A DNA stretch of 64,000 bases from Clostridiales bacterium (GTDB lineage: Bacteria > Bacillota > Clostridia > Saccharofermentanales > Saccharofermentanaceae). The position numbers and the translations under genes were made by a program. Under the pieces are notes generated by a model. It was not told the DNA's origin and ran no database searches. It saw only the letters and a list, made by a program, of their open reading frames with translations. The stretch spans positions 1 through 64,000 of the forward strand of contig JAGAXM010000011.1 in the NCBI GenBank assembly GCA_017940895.1. The letters run 5' to 3'. Of this stretch, positions 24,810-33,791 are shown piece after piece. Position 1 is the stretch's first letter. Every line of letters starts with the position of its first letter.

Positions 24810-25809
24810 CTTCGTCCGCGTTCTCGGGGATTACAGCCTGCATAGCCGCGATCGCGACCTCGATGATCGGAGCGTCCGGCTCGCCTGTCGTGAACTTCTG
24901 AAGCCACAGTCCGGGTTTGCTTAAGCCGCGGCACACAGCGTTGTTGCCTCTGCCGACCGCTCTTAAGATCTCGAAAGAGATACCGCAGATAACGGGGATC
25001 AGAAGGATACGGATAAGGGCGTTGACGAGGAACTGACCGTCGCCTACGAGGATACCCGCTATCGTGTAGATAAGGATCGAGATCGCAAGCACGAGGAACA
25101 TGAAGGATGTTCCGCACCTCGGGTGGAATCTCGAATACTTCTTGATATTCTCTACCGTCAAAGGCTCGCCTGCCTCATAGCACGCGATGGTCTTGTGCTC
25201 GGCGCCGTGATAACGCCATACGCGGTCGATGCCTTCGATCTTGGATGCGAACTTCAGGTAAAGGAAGAAAATGATCATACGAAGAACACCTTCGCCGAGG
25301 TTAAGCACTACGGACATCCAGGTGGTGTCTGCAAGCGCGCTGCCCATGATCTTGGTCGCAAGGAAAACGATGAGCCACGGCAGGAGGATAAAAAGTCCGA
25401 CCGACAGCAGGATTCCGAGGATCGCCGACAGCGTAACCATTACGTTATAGTGCTTGGTAAGATACTGATCGAGTGCGGAAGGCTGCTTCTTCTCTTCTCC
25501 CTCTTCCTCGGGAGCACCCTGCTCGGAGATATCCGCGGACTTCATCAAAGCATCCGTGCCCTTAACGAGCATCTTATAGAATCTGATACAGCCTCTTATG
25601 AAAGGAACCTTCTCGTAGAAAGTTACTCTCTCACTCTGTGTGATCTCTTCAACATGGATGGTGCCGTCACCCTTTCTTACCGCGATGCATGTGCGCTTGG
25701 GACCGACCATCATGATGCCTTCGATAAGAGCCTGACCGCCGATGGTGGTCTTCTTGATCTCGGGTTTGGTATCTGTTGTAATCTGTGTTTTGTTTTCTGT
25801 TTCTGACAT
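24799..25809 (-). CDS. DUF1385 (YqhQ-like) membrane protein
   Basis: A 336-aa protein with the DUF1385 signatures IGGQALIEGIMMVGPKR, WRYHGAEHKTIACYEAGEPL and FHPRCGTSFMFLV, and four or five membrane segments. An acidic/lysine-rich loop (EEEGEEKKQPSA) is at about 107-120. The family is widespread in Firmicutes, commonly next to rpmE and prmC, with no proven function. The gene follows the rpmE terminator. Confidence 0.93.
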   Translation of the reverse strand: MSETENKTQITTDTKPEIKKTTIGGQALIEGIMMVGPKRTCIAVRKGDGTIHVEEITQSERVTFYEKVPFIRGCIRFYKMLVKGTDALMKSADISEQGAPEEEGEEKKQPSALDQYLTKHYNVMVTLSAILGILLSVGLFILLPWLIVFLATKIMGSALADTTWMSVVLNLGEGVLRMIIFFLYLKFASKIEGIDRVWRYHGAEHKTIACYEAGEPLTVENIKKYSRFHPRCGTSFMFLVLAISILIYTIAGILVGDGQFLVNALIRILLIPVICGISFEILRAVGRGNNAVCRGLSKPGLWLQKFTTGEPDAPIIEVAIAAMQAVIPENADEDVW

Positions 25810-25820
25810 GTCTTATATTG

Positions 25821-25855
25821 TAAAAAAGAACTGCCTTGGTTTCAAGGCAGTTCTT
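25821..25855 (-). terminator. rpmE terminator
   Basis: Minus strand AAGAACTGCCTTG-AAAC-CAAGGCAGTTCTT, a perfect 13-bp stem, followed by TTTTA. It lies directly between rpmE and the DUF1385 gene. Confidence 0.9.
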
Positions 25856-25871
25856 ACTCGGGTCAATCTTA

Positions 25872-26072
25872 TTAAGCTCTTCCCATTCTCTTGTTGAACT
25901 TGTCGATTCTTCCGCCTGTATCTACAAGCTTCTGCTTGCCTGTGTAGAACGGATGGCAGTTAGAGCAAATATCGACGTTGATCTCAGGCTTTGTAGAGAT
26001 AGCTTCGAATGTAGCTCCGCATGCACACTTGACGACAGCGTTGTACGTCTTAGGATGGATGTCAGTCTTCAT
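25872..26072 (-). CDS. rpmE: 50S ribosomal protein L31, zinc-binding type
   Basis: A 66-aa L31: [22 protein letters not shown] ... [22 protein letters not shown]. The CxC and CxxC pairs make it the zinc-containing form. It has its own promoter, a hairpin-bearing leader and a terminator, so it is monocistronic. Confidence 0.97.
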   Translation of the reverse strand: MKTDIHPKTYNAVVKCACGATFEAISTKPEINVDICSNCHPFYTGKQKLVDTGGRIDKFNKRMGRA

Positions 26073-26098
26073 TTCTTCACCTCATAATCAAAGACACG

Positions 26099-26176
26099 GT
26101 GCGTACTCCACGCACGTATACCGTATCGGATTTCATGTAACCGCGTAATGATACATTGTTTATCCGCGGTTGTCAA
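26099..26176 (-). promoter_or_regulatory. rpmE promoter and leader hairpin
   Basis: Minus strand TTGACA (26171-26176), 17-nt spacer, TATCAT (26148-26153). The leader carries a perfect GTGCGT-GGAGT-ACGCAC hairpin (26099-26115) upstream of the ribosome site. Autoregulatory L31 leaders are known in Firmicutes, and this hairpin is a candidate. Confidence 0.7.
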
Positions 26177-26187
26177 GAAGGTTTACA

Positions 26188-26451
26188 TTATGACATCATG
26201 TCTGCGATAGACTGTGCAGCACCTGTAGCCATACCGATGGCAGCGAGTACTACAAAGATAACAAACAAGAGGATCACGTAGCAGAACTTGGATCTTGCGA
26301 AGTTCTTTACGTTGATGTTGCCGGAGCCTCCGAAAGCGAATACGAGAAGAATGATAAATCCGATTACCGGGATTCCGAACAGAAGCTCGTAACCGAAATA
26401 TCCCCACATACTGATCGGCTTGTACTCGCTGGGTACGTTGTTATCACTCAT
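26188..26451 (-). CDS. Small two-TM membrane protein, unknown
   Basis: An 87-aa protein with two membrane helices (about 16-40 and 58-80) and the motif GIPVIGFIILLVFAFGGSGNINVKNFARSKF, seen in a common class of small Clostridial membrane proteins of unknown role. The ribosome site is AGGGGG. A TATAAT (26482-26487) between rho and this gene suggests its own promoter. Confidence 0.75.
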   Translation of the reverse strand: MSDNNVPSEYKPISMWGYFGYELLFGIPVIGFIILLVFAFGGSGNINVKNFARSKFCYVILLFVIFVVLAAIGMATGAAQSIADMMS

Positions 26452-26502
26452 AATAATACCCCCTAAAGTTAAATATCTTTGATTATACTACCACATTTTC
26501 TG

Positions 26503-28356
26503 TCAGTCGACAGAGAAAGACTTCTGTGCAGACAGAACGAAAGTAGCATTATCGGGAGTACGCTTGAGGAAGTTAAGCACAGCCTCGGTACCTGCGATCG
26601 TATCGACGTCGGCGATAGCTTTTCGAGTGAGCCAGACGGACGAGAGCTGCTCCTCTGTAAGGAGAAGGTCCTCGCGGCGCGTACCGGACTTGTCGACTGC
26701 GATAGCCGGGTACACACGTCTGTCAGCAAGCTTTCTGTCGAGCACGACTTCCATGTTACCCGTGCCCTTGAACTCCTCGAAAATAACTTCGTCCATCCTC
26801 GAACCCGTCTCGATGAGCGCGGATGCGATGATCGTGAGCGAGCCTCCGAACTCGATGTTACGGGCAGCACCGAAGAAGCGCTTAGGTCCGTAGAGGGAGC
26901 CCGGATCGAGACCGCCGGAGAGAGTTCTGCCGGTAGGGTTGATAGTAAGGTTATAAGCACGCGCGAGTCTTGTCATGGAGTCGAGGAGGATAACTACATC
27001 CTGTCCGAGCTCAACAAGTCTCATCGCTCTTTCAAGAACCAGCTCGGTAACACGAACGTGGTTCTCGGGACGCTTGTCGAAAGTGGAATAAACAACCTCA
27101 CCCTTGATTGAGCGCTGCATGTCCGTAACTTCCTCAGGACGCTCGTCGATGAGAAGAACGATAACCTTGCACTCGGGGTTGTTGGTAGTGATCGCGTTCG
27201 CGACCTTCTTGAGAAGGACAGTCTTACCTGCCTTCGGGGGAGATACGATCATACCTCTCTGTCCCTTACCTATCGGGCAGAACAGATCGATGATACGGCA
27301 CGAAAGATCTTCCTTATTAGTCTCGAGCTTTAATCTGCTGTCAGGATAGATGGCAGTTAAGTTCTCGAATCTCGGACGCTTTCTTGTGATCTCATAATCG
27401 GAATCCTCGGGGATCTCGATGTCATTTACTGCGAGCACCTTACGAAGCGGAGCGTAACGGTCCTTGCCTCTCGGAGCTACTGCAAGGCCCTTGATCTTGT
27501 CGCCCTTACGAAGTCCGAGTCTTCTTATGACCTGACCCGGAACGTATGCGTCTTCCTCGCCGGGGAGATAATTGTTCTTGTGGATAAAACCGTTGAAATC
27601 ATTCTTGTTGTCGCCGGAGCCGATCTCGAGGATACCCTCGATCTCGATGTACTGGACTTCAGGCTGCTGGGGCTTCTCTTCAGCCGTTGCTTCCGCCTGC
27701 TCTTCTGCCGCCTTCTCTTCGGGACTGATCTCAACTTCGTGAGCTTTTGTCTCAGGTCCGAAAGCGATCCTTCTCTTCTGTCTGCCTCTCTTCTCAGGCT
27801 TCTTGGAAGTCTCCTTCTGTGCTTCTGCAGCAGGTGCTTCTTCTTTCTTTTCTTCAGCCTGAGCGGGAGTTTCTGCTGTTGCTTCTTCAGCCGCAGCAGT
27901 TGCTTCAGGTGCAGCCTCTTCTATAGTGATCTGCTCGGGAGCTGCTTCCTCTTCCTTCTTCTTGGGCTTTCTGCCGCGCTTCTTGGGTGCGGGCTTCTCT
28001 TCAGAAGAGGCATCCTTTTCTTCAGCCTTCTCCTCAGACTTTTCTTCGACTTTTTCCTCAGTCTTTTTCTTTCTGGGAGCGCGCTTCTTAGCGGCGGGCT
28101 TCTCTTCCTTCTGCGATGCTTCGGGAGCGTTTTCTTCTGTCTTCTCTGCGACAGGTGCGGGAGCCTCTTCCTTAGCGGGAGCCGCTGCCTTCTCCATTAC
28201 ATCCTGAACTTCTCTTACGGACATTCTTGTGATGGATGCAATGAGTTCTTCTCTTGATTTTGTCTTCGCCACGGAAGGTGTGTAATCGCCGAACTGCGCG
28301 GCAATTGCTTCAAGGTCTTCCTTTGACTTTGACATCAAAGCGTCTAATTCTGACAT
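26503..28356 (-). CDS. rho: Transcription termination factor Rho with long charged insertion
   Basis: A 617-aa Rho helicase. Residues 1-45 are the N-terminal helical domain and about 240-315 the RNA-binding cold-shock-like part (DFNGFIHKNNYLPGEEDAYV). The ATPase core has PPKAGKTVLLKK (Walker A), VIVLLIDERPEEV and DSMTRLARAYN, then the R- and Q-loop region SALIETGSRMDEVIFEEFKGTGN. Between the N-terminal helices and the RNA domain is a low-complexity insertion of about 180 residues rich in E, A, K and P (EEKPAAKKRAPRKKK). Such insertions are known in some Clostridia and Actinobacteria and affect RNA binding or phase separation. Confidence 0.96.
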   Translation of the reverse strand: MSELDALMSKSKEDLEAIAAQFGDYTPSVAKTKSREELIASITRMSVREVQDVMEKAAAPAKEEAPAPVAEKTEENAPEASQKEEKPAAKKRAPRKKKTEEKVEEKSEEKAEEKDASSEEKPAPKKRGRKPKKKEEEAAPEQITIEEAAPEATAAAEEATAETPAQAEEKKEEAPAAEAQKETSKKPEKRGRQKRRIAFGPETKAHEVEISPEEKAAEEQAEATAEEKPQQPEVQYIEIEGILEIGSGDNKNDFNGFIHKNNYLPGEEDAYVPGQVIRRLGLRKGDKIKGLAVAPRGKDRYAPLRKVLAVNDIEIPEDSDYEITRKRPRFENLTAIYPDSRLKLETNKEDLSCRIIDLFCPIGKGQRGMIVSPPKAGKTVLLKKVANAITTNNPECKVIVLLIDERPEEVTDMQRSIKGEVVYSTFDKRPENHVRVTELVLERAMRLVELGQDVVILLDSMTRLARAYNLTINPTGRTLSGGLDPGSLYGPKRFFGAARNIEFGGSLTIIASALIETGSRMDEVIFEEFKGTGNMEVVLDRKLADRRVYPAIAVDKSGTRREDLLLTEEQLSSVWLTRKAIADVDTIAGTEAVLNFLKRTPDNATFVLSAQKSFSVD

Positions 28357-28441
28357 GTATACCTCATTTAATTGTGTTGTTGAAAAACGATCTTAAATTC
28401 TTTCTAACATTAAGTCGGGAATTCGTAAGGTTCTGTCAACC

Positions 28442-28469
28442 TTGCGCAAATATTATCATTAGATATAAT
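28442..28469 (+). promoter_or_regulatory. Promoter giving a near-leaderless mRNA
   Basis: TTGCGC (28442-28447), 16-nt spacer, TATAAT (28464-28469). The ATG begins at 28480, only 11 nt after the -10, and no Shine-Dalgarno is present. Confidence 0.6.
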
Positions 28470-28479
28470 TAACGTCAAT

Positions 28480-29328
28480 ATGAAGTTGGTTAAGTTAACA
28501 CGCGAACAGATCATAAGAAGAGTCGTTGTTTTTGGGGTGCTCGCGGCACTCATCTGCCCCGGTCTTTACAACAAGCTGAAGGTCGTAAATTACACCCTCG
28601 AATCGGATAAGATTACGACTCCCGTACGCATCGCTTTGGTAACGGATCTTCACTCATGCAAGTACGGCGATCACGAGTCGGAACTGATCGCTGCTATTGA
28701 TTCGCAGTCACCCGATGTGATTCTTCTCGGCGGCGATATTTTTGATGATAAATTACCTAATGATAATACGGTGGATTTCTTAAGCGGCATAGCAGGCCGT
28801 TACCCTGTTTATTACGTTACCGGCAATCACGAATTCTGGGGCGGCGTCGATCAGTATGATGTGCAAATGTCAATACTTGATGACCTCGGTATCCCGCGTC
28901 TTCAGGGTGATGTGTTATCGCTTAATATCAACGGAAATTCGATAGGTCTTGTCGGTGTCGACGATTATGATTCGCATCTTGTTGATTCGGAACTGATCCT
29001 CGAGAATCAATTCGTCGATGCTTACTTAAATCTCGATGCATCTTCGTACAACATTATCCTGTCTCACAGACCCGAGTATTTCGATACATATACCGCGCAG
29101 GATTACGACCTCGCATTGTGCGGTCACGCACACGGCGGTCAGTGGAGAATTCCGGGAATCCTTAACGGTCTGTACGCACCGAACCAGGGACTGTTCCCGA
29201 AGTACGCCGGCGGTCTCTATGAAGAGGACGGCACCACCATGATCGTCTCCCGCGGTCTTGCCCGCGAATCAACAATGATCCCGCGTCTGTACAACAGACC
29301 CGAGCTGGTCATCATTGATCTGGTTTAA
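28480..29328 (+). CDS. Membrane-anchored metallophosphoesterase (YaeI/YkuE-like)
   Basis: A 282-aa calcineurin-like phosphoesterase with one N-terminal membrane segment (about 14-32). The metal motifs are LVTDLHS, GGDIFDD, GNHEFWGG, SHRPEYF and GHAHGGQWRIPG. The GHAHGGQ ending is typical of the YaeI/YkuE/LpxG-like phosphodiesterase group acting on lipid or nucleotide phosphodiesters. A paralogue is at 56208-57068. The transcript appears to start about 4 nt before the ATG. Downstream is the 89-bp inverted-repeat element. Confidence 0.9.
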   Translation: MKLVKLTREQIIRRVVVFGVLAALICPGLYNKLKVVNYTLESDKITTPVRIALVTDLHSCKYGDHESELIAAIDSQSPDVILLGGDIFDDKLPNDNTVDFLSGIAGRYPVYYVTGNHEFWGGVDQYDVQMSILDDLGIPRLQGDVLSLNINGNSIGLVGVDDYDSHLVDSELILENQFVDAYLNLDASSYNIILSHRPEYFDTYTAQDYDLALCGHAHGGQWRIPGILNGLYAPNQGLFPKYAGGLYEEDGTTMIVSRGLARESTMIPRLYNRPELVIIDLV

Positions 29329-29341
29329 GAAGTTGTGATTC

Positions 29342-29430
29342 CAGTGCCAAAATTTTATTTTTGGCACTAGTTTTGTCACTGTGACACGCTCAGTGACAAA
29401 AGCAGTGACACTTTTTGATTTTTGGCACTG
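29342..29430. repeat. 89-bp element bounded by perfect 11-bp inverted repeats
   Basis: CAGTGCCAAAA (29342-29352) at one end is the exact inverse complement of TTTTGGCACTG (29420-29430) at the other. Inside are two more perfect hairpins: AGTGCCAAAA / TTTTGGCACT (29343-29352, 29359-29368) and TTTTGTCACTG / CAGTGACAAAA (29371-29381, 29391-29401). It lies between convergent genes and resembles a REP/MITE-type element. No second copy is seen here. Confidence 0.8.
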
Positions 29431-29489
29431 AAATAACACCTTATGTGAGGCTCACGCGATCTGATCAGATAACCTGAACAATAAAACAC

Positions 29490-29529
29490 AAGAACAAAAA
29501 CAGGGTTGTCACTTAAGACAACCCTGTTT
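29490..29529 (-). terminator. Terminator of the MreB-family gene
   Basis: Minus strand AAACAGGGTTGTC-TTAAGT-GACAACCCTGTTT, a perfect 13-bp stem, followed by TTGTTCTTG. The 128 bp between it and the gene contain a start-less hydrophobic frame. Confidence 0.85.
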
Positions 29530-29552
29530 GATTAACTGAATAAAAATAAGAA

Positions 29553-29633
29553 TCACTTCTTGATCAGCTTGATGATAAAGATAACAATGCAGGAACCGAT
29601 GACGCCGCCGATAATATAGATGCTGATAAATAT
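29553..29633 (-). pseudogene. Possible degenerate small hydrophobic peptide frame
   Basis: After an in-frame TAA (29634-29636) the minus strand reads IFISIYIIGGVIGSCIVIF and then IKLIKK and a stop. This is a hydrophobic helix with a lysine tail, as in small membrane peptides and type I toxins. There is no ATG, GTG or TTG and no ribosome site, so it is either a relic or would need an ATA start. The remainder of 29431-29657 holds only the terminator. Confidence 0.25.
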
Positions 29634-29657
29634 TTATAGAAATCTATCTAACCAATA

Positions 29658-30668
29658 TCACTGATCACCGAGAGCAGCGAACTTATCCATCATGTCGAGA
29701 GCCTTACCTGTACCGATAGCTACGCAGGAGATAGGATCCTGTGCGATATAAACATCGATACCGATCTTTGTCGCGAGCATACGGTCGAGACCGTAAAGAA
29801 GTGCTCCTCCTCCCGTCATAACGATACCTCTCTGTGAGATATCAGCCATAAGTTCCGGAGGTGTCTTCTCGAGCACTACGTGTACTGCTTCGAAGATGGA
29901 AGATACAGGCTCTTCCAAAGCCTCAAGCATCTCAGTGGAAGATACTGTAACTGCAGCAGGAAGACCTGTGATAAGGTTACGTCCTCTTACATCCAATGTG
30001 AGCTCTTCATCACGGGGATAAGCGCAGCCGATCTGGATCTTAAGCATCTCAGCTGTCTTCTCACCGATGAGGATATTATGCTTACGTCTTACATGCTTGA
30101 TGATAGCTTCGTCGAACTTGTCGCCTGCAACCTTCAGTGATGCATCTACTACAGGCTCGCACAAAGAAATAACTGAGATATCCGTCGTACCGCCTCCGAT
30201 ATCAACTACCATGGAACCGGATGCTTTCGTGATATCGATACCTGCACCGATGGCAGCCGCGATAGGCTCACGGATAAGGAATACGTCCTTGGCGCCCGCG
30301 TGACGGCATGCATTCTCAACTGCCTGCTGCTCAACCGGTGTGATAACCGAGGGAACACAGACTACGATAGTAGGCTTGAAGTAAGTTGCACGAAGTCCCG
30401 TACATACACGACCGATGAAAGCCTTGAGCATAACTTCAGTAGCACGGAAGTCGGAGATAACACCCTCACGAAGAGGACGGATAGCCTCTACTACACCCGG
30501 TGTACGACCAAGCATCAAAGAAGCACTTTCACCTACTGCGAGAACACGGCCTGTCTTATTATTAACTGCGACTACCGACGGTTCCTTAAGAACTACACCC
30601 TTGCCGCGAACATAAATCAAAACGCTGCTGGTACCGAGATCGATACCGATTTCCATTCCTAAACCCAT
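29658..30668 (-). CDS. mreB: Rod-shape protein, MreB/Mbl family
   Basis: A 336-aa actin-like protein that guides lateral wall synthesis. Visible are IGIDLGTSSVLIYVRGKG (phosphate 1), SVITPVEQQAVENACRHAGA, IREPIAAAIGAG, MVVDIGGGTTDISVIS (phosphate 2) and GIVMTGGGALLYGLD (adenosine site). mreC/mreD do not follow, so it is more like a stand-alone Mbl/MreBH-type copy. The ribosome site GAGG is 8 nt before the ATG. The leader holds a short ACACCG / CGGTGT hairpin (30694-30712). Confidence 0.93.
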   Translation of the reverse strand: MGLGMEIGIDLGTSSVLIYVRGKGVVLKEPSVVAVNNKTGRVLAVGESASLMLGRTPGVVEAIRPLREGVISDFRATEVMLKAFIGRVCTGLRATYFKPTIVVCVPSVITPVEQQAVENACRHAGAKDVFLIREPIAAAIGAGIDITKASGSMVVDIGGGTTDISVISLCEPVVDASLKVAGDKFDEAIIKHVRRKHNILIGEKTAEMLKIQIGCAYPRDEELTLDVRGRNLITGLPAAVTVSSTEMLEALEEPVSSIFEAVHVVLEKTPPELMADISQRGIVMTGGGALLYGLDRMLATKIGIDVYIAQDPISCVAIGTGKALDMMDKFAALGDQ

Positions 30669-30734
30669 TATAAATACCTCGTATATATCGAAAACACCGC
30701 ATAAAACGGTGTATTAACCTAATAAAGCATTTTA

Positions 30735-30763
30735 ATAATACAGATAGTTCACTTTTAAATCAA
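30735..30763 (-). promoter_or_regulatory. Promoter of the MreB-family gene
   Basis: Minus strand TTGATT (30758-30763), 17-nt spacer, TATTAT (30735-30740). Confidence 0.6.
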
Positions 30764-30784
30764 CAATTCGGGCTCCGTCATATG

Positions 30785-30813
30785 TTTCAAATACATGTCA
30801 TTCGTGATAGAAT
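30785..30813 (+). promoter_or_regulatory. leuS promoter
   Basis: TTTCAA (30785-30790), 17-nt spacer, TAGAAT (30808-30813), 32 bp before the ATG. The leader is too short for a T-box. Confidence 0.5.
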
Positions 30814-30845
30814 TGCTTGCTAATAAATAATAAGAGGTAAATAGT

Positions 30846-33326
30846 ATGTCTTATTCAGTAGAAACAGACCGTAAGTGGCAAAAGAAGTGGGAAGAGACCG
30901 GACTTTACAAGTTCGATCCGAATAAGGAAGGCAAGAAGCTTTACTGCCTTGAGATGTTCTCATATCCTTCCGGTGCCAACCTTCACCTCGGTCACTGGTA
31001 CAACTATTCACTGACAGACTCCTGGTCAAGATTCAAGCGTATGCAGGGCTATAACGTTTTCCACCCGATGGGCTTTGACTCATTTGGTCTTCCTGCCGAG
31101 AACTACGCTATCAAGACAGGTATTCACCCCAAGGATTCGACATTAAAGAACATCGATACCATGGAGAAGCAGCTGCAGGCCATGGGTACTACCGTCGATT
31201 GGTCATATGAGGTTAAGACTTGCGAGCCCGAGTACTACAAGTGGAACCAGTGGTTCTTCTTAAAGCTGTACGAGAGAGGCCTCGCATACAGAAAGAATGC
31301 ACCCGTTAACTGGTGTCCTTCATGTAAGACCGTTCTTGCCAACGAGCAGGTAGTAGACGGCGAGTGCGAGCGCTGCCACTCCGAGGTAGAGCACAAGAAC
31401 ATGACACAGTGGTTCTTCAAGATCACCGACTACGCTCAGGAACTCCTCGACGATCTGCCGAAGCTCGACTGGCCCGAGAAGACAAAGAAGCTTCAGACAA
31501 ACTGGATCGGAAGATCTCAGGGCGCGCAGGTGGCACTCTGGGTCGAGAAGGACGGCAAGAGACTCAAGAACGAAGACGGCACTGACATGAAGCTCGAAGT
31601 TTTCACAACACGTGTAGATACGTTCATGGGCGTTACATATGTTGTTATCGCACCTGAGTCAGAATTGTGCGACAAGCTTACGACAGACGAGTGCCGCGAC
31701 GCTATTGAAGAGTACAAGAAGGCTACTTCCAAGGTAACCGAGATCGACCGTATGTCCACAACAAGAGAGAAGACAGGTGTCTTCACGGGTGCTTATGCCA
31801 TCCACCCCTTAAACGGCAGAAAGGTACCGATCTGGGCTGCAGATTATGTTGTAGCAGGTTACGGTACGGGTGTCGTAATGGCAGTACCTTCACACGACGA
31901 CAGAGACTTCGATTTCGCGCATAAGTACGGACTCGACATCATCCGCGTAGTACAGTCCGAGAAGGGCGTCGACGACGAGCTTCCTTACTGCGAGAAGAAG
32001 GGTTACCTCGTTAACTCCGACCAGTTCGACGGCATGGAGATGCACGAGGCTCAGAAGGCTATCGTAGAAGAACTTTCCAAGATCGGCATGGGCGAGTGGA
32101 AGGTCAACTACAGACTCCGTGACTGGCTCATCTCAAGACAGCGTTACTGGGGTACACCTATCCCGATGATCCACTGTCCTTCATGCGGTGTTGTACCCGT
32201 TCCCGAGAAGGAACTTCCGGTACTCCTCCCTTACGAAGTTGAGTTCACACCTGACGGTGAGTCCCCTCTTGCAAAGTGCGATTCCTTCATGAACTGCAAG
32301 TGCCCGAAGTGCGGCGGCGATGCAAGAAGAGATCCCGACACGATGGATACTTTCGTTGACTCTTCCTGGTATCAGTTCAGATATCCGGATAACCATAATT
32401 CCGATGCGATGTTCTCATCCGACATCATCAACAAGATCTGCCCTGTAGACAAGTACGTCGGCGGCGCAGAGCACGCATGCATGCACCTTCTGTATGCAAG
32501 ATTCTTCACGAAGGCTATGCGTGACATGGGTCTTGTAAATTTCGACGAGCCTTTCACAAGCCTCGTTCACCAGGGTACGATCCTCGGACCCGACGGACAG
32601 AAGATGAGTAAGTCCAAGGGCAACACAGTCGCACCTGACGACTACATCTTAAAGTACGGTTCCGACGTATTCAGAACATACCTCGGATTCGGCTTCGCTT
32701 ACATCGAAGGCGGCCCCTGGTCCGACAAGGGTCTGCAGGCTATCCTCAAGTTCATCCGCCGTATCGAGAATGCTGCTTCCGATGCTGCTTCCGCGCCTTC
32801 CGCAGACATCTCCGGCATCACGATGGGCGAGGCTGAAAAGGAATTGAACTACGCATTGAACTACACGATCAAGAGCGCTACTGCAGACATCGACAGATTC
32901 CAGTTCAACACTTCCATCGCGCGTATGATGGAGCTTCTGAATGCGATCTCTAAGTACAGCCAGAACCCGAACAAGATCCCCGAGTTCTACCGCTATGCTG
33001 TAGAGAAGCTGATCCTCATCCTCTCACCTTTCGCTCCCCACTTCTGTGAGGAGACATGGTGCGAGACATTCGGCAACGAGTACTCGATCTTCAATCAGGA
33101 GTGGCCCGCTTACGACGAGTCAGCTCTCGTTAAGGATTCCGTACAGATAGCAGTTCAGCTGAACGGTAAGATCATCTTCAGAGAGGATGTTCCTTCTGAG
33201 GCTGAGCAGCCTGAAGTAGAAGAGCTCATCAAGAACGACGAGAGATTCATAAATGCACTCGCAGGAAGATCGATCGTTAAGTTCATCTACGTTAAGGGCA
33301 GGATCGCGAACATCGTAGTTAAGTAA
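30846..33326 (+). CDS. leuS: Leucyl-tRNA synthetase
   Basis: An 826-aa class I synthetase charging tRNA-Leu. The HIGH motif appears as HLGH (residues 47-50), the KMSKS loop as KMSKS near 586, the connective editing domain spans roughly 225-420, and zinc-type cysteines occur at CPSCK (about 159) and CPSCG / CKCPKCGG. The length matches bacterial LeuRS. The ribosome site is AAGAGGT. A zinc-ribbon protein gene follows after 22 bp. Confidence 0.98.
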   Translation: MSYSVETDRKWQKKWEETGLYKFDPNKEGKKLYCLEMFSYPSGANLHLGHWYNYSLTDSWSRFKRMQGYNVFHPMGFDSFGLPAENYAIKTGIHPKDSTLKNIDTMEKQLQAMGTTVDWSYEVKTCEPEYYKWNQWFFLKLYERGLAYRKNAPVNWCPSCKTVLANEQVVDGECERCHSEVEHKNMTQWFFKITDYAQELLDDLPKLDWPEKTKKLQTNWIGRSQGAQVALWVEKDGKRLKNEDGTDMKLEVFTTRVDTFMGVTYVVIAPESELCDKLTTDECRDAIEEYKKATSKVTEIDRMSTTREKTGVFTGAYAIHPLNGRKVPIWAADYVVAGYGTGVVMAVPSHDDRDFDFAHKYGLDIIRVVQSEKGVDDELPYCEKKGYLVNSDQFDGMEMHEAQKAIVEELSKIGMGEWKVNYRLRDWLISRQRYWGTPIPMIHCPSCGVVPVPEKELPVLLPYEVEFTPDGESPLAKCDSFMNCKCPKCGGDARRDPDTMDTFVDSSWYQFRYPDNHNSDAMFSSDIINKICPVDKYVGGAEHACMHLLYARFFTKAMRDMGLVNFDEPFTSLVHQGTILGPDGQKMSKSKGNTVAPDDYILKYGSDVFRTYLGFGFAYIEGGPWSDKGLQAILKFIRRIENAASDAASAPSADISGITMGEAEKELNYALNYTIKSATADIDRFQFNTSIARMMELLNAISKYSQNPNKIPEFYRYAVEKLILILSPFAPHFCEETWCETFGNEYSIFNQEWPAYDESALVKDSVQIAVQLNGKIIFREDVPSEAEQPEVEELIKNDERFINALAGRSIVKFIYVKGRIANIVVK

Positions 33327-33348
33327 TAATTACACAAGGAGAAATACT

Positions 33349-33789
33349 ATGGCAAAGGATAACAGGGATCAGCAGCTGGATCAGTTATTAAGAGGCGTTT
33401 CCGGATTATGTGCAAGCAAAGACGACTGTACCGGTTGTCCTTTCCATGGCTCCGAGTGTTTCTTCGGCGAGCCTAAGCCGGCCACATGGTTCGGCGGTGA
33501 CACCAAGCCTTCTGAGGTAAAGTCTGAAACCAAGACTGAAGTTAATCCCGAGATCAAAGAAGAGCCCAAACCTGCCGAGAAAAAAGCAGCACCTGTGCAC
33601 GCGACGCCCGAGCTTCCCAAGCCCAGCGAAGAGACTCAGGGCACATGGCTCGTCAGCACCACACAGGGAGGCGTATTCTCGAAGTACGTCTTCATCTGTT
33701 CCAAGTGCGGATATAGGAGGGAATCTTTCCTCTCCGTCGCACCTACGGCTAACTGCCCCGAGTGCGAGAAGAAAAAGAACAACGGGTAA
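33349..33789 (+). CDS. Zinc-ribbon protein, unknown
   Basis: A 146-aa protein with an N-terminal Cys cluster (LCASKDDCTGCPFHGSEC), a low-complexity linker rich in K, E and P (about 45-95), and a C-terminal zinc ribbon (FICSKCGYRRESF ... NCPECEKKK). I do not recognise the family. It is co-transcribed with leuS (22-bp gap, AAGGAG site), which may or may not be meaningful. Confidence 0.75.
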   Translation: MAKDNRDQQLDQLLRGVSGLCASKDDCTGCPFHGSECFFGEPKPATWFGGDTKPSEVKSETKTEVNPEIKEEPKPAEKKAAPVHATPELPKPSEETQGTWLVSTTQGGVFSKYVFICSKCGYRRESFLSVAPTANCPECEKKKNNG

Positions 33790-33791
33790 GC

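Noticed and set aside
27580..28257. Long plus-strand frame rich in Leu, Phe and Cys
   Set aside because: It is the complement of the E/A/K-rich insertion of Rho; it has no ribosome site or domain and arises from codon bias.
30669..30845. T-box riboswitch before leuS
   Set aside because: The leader is only about 25-30 nt from the predicted start; no T-box sequence or specifier stem is present.
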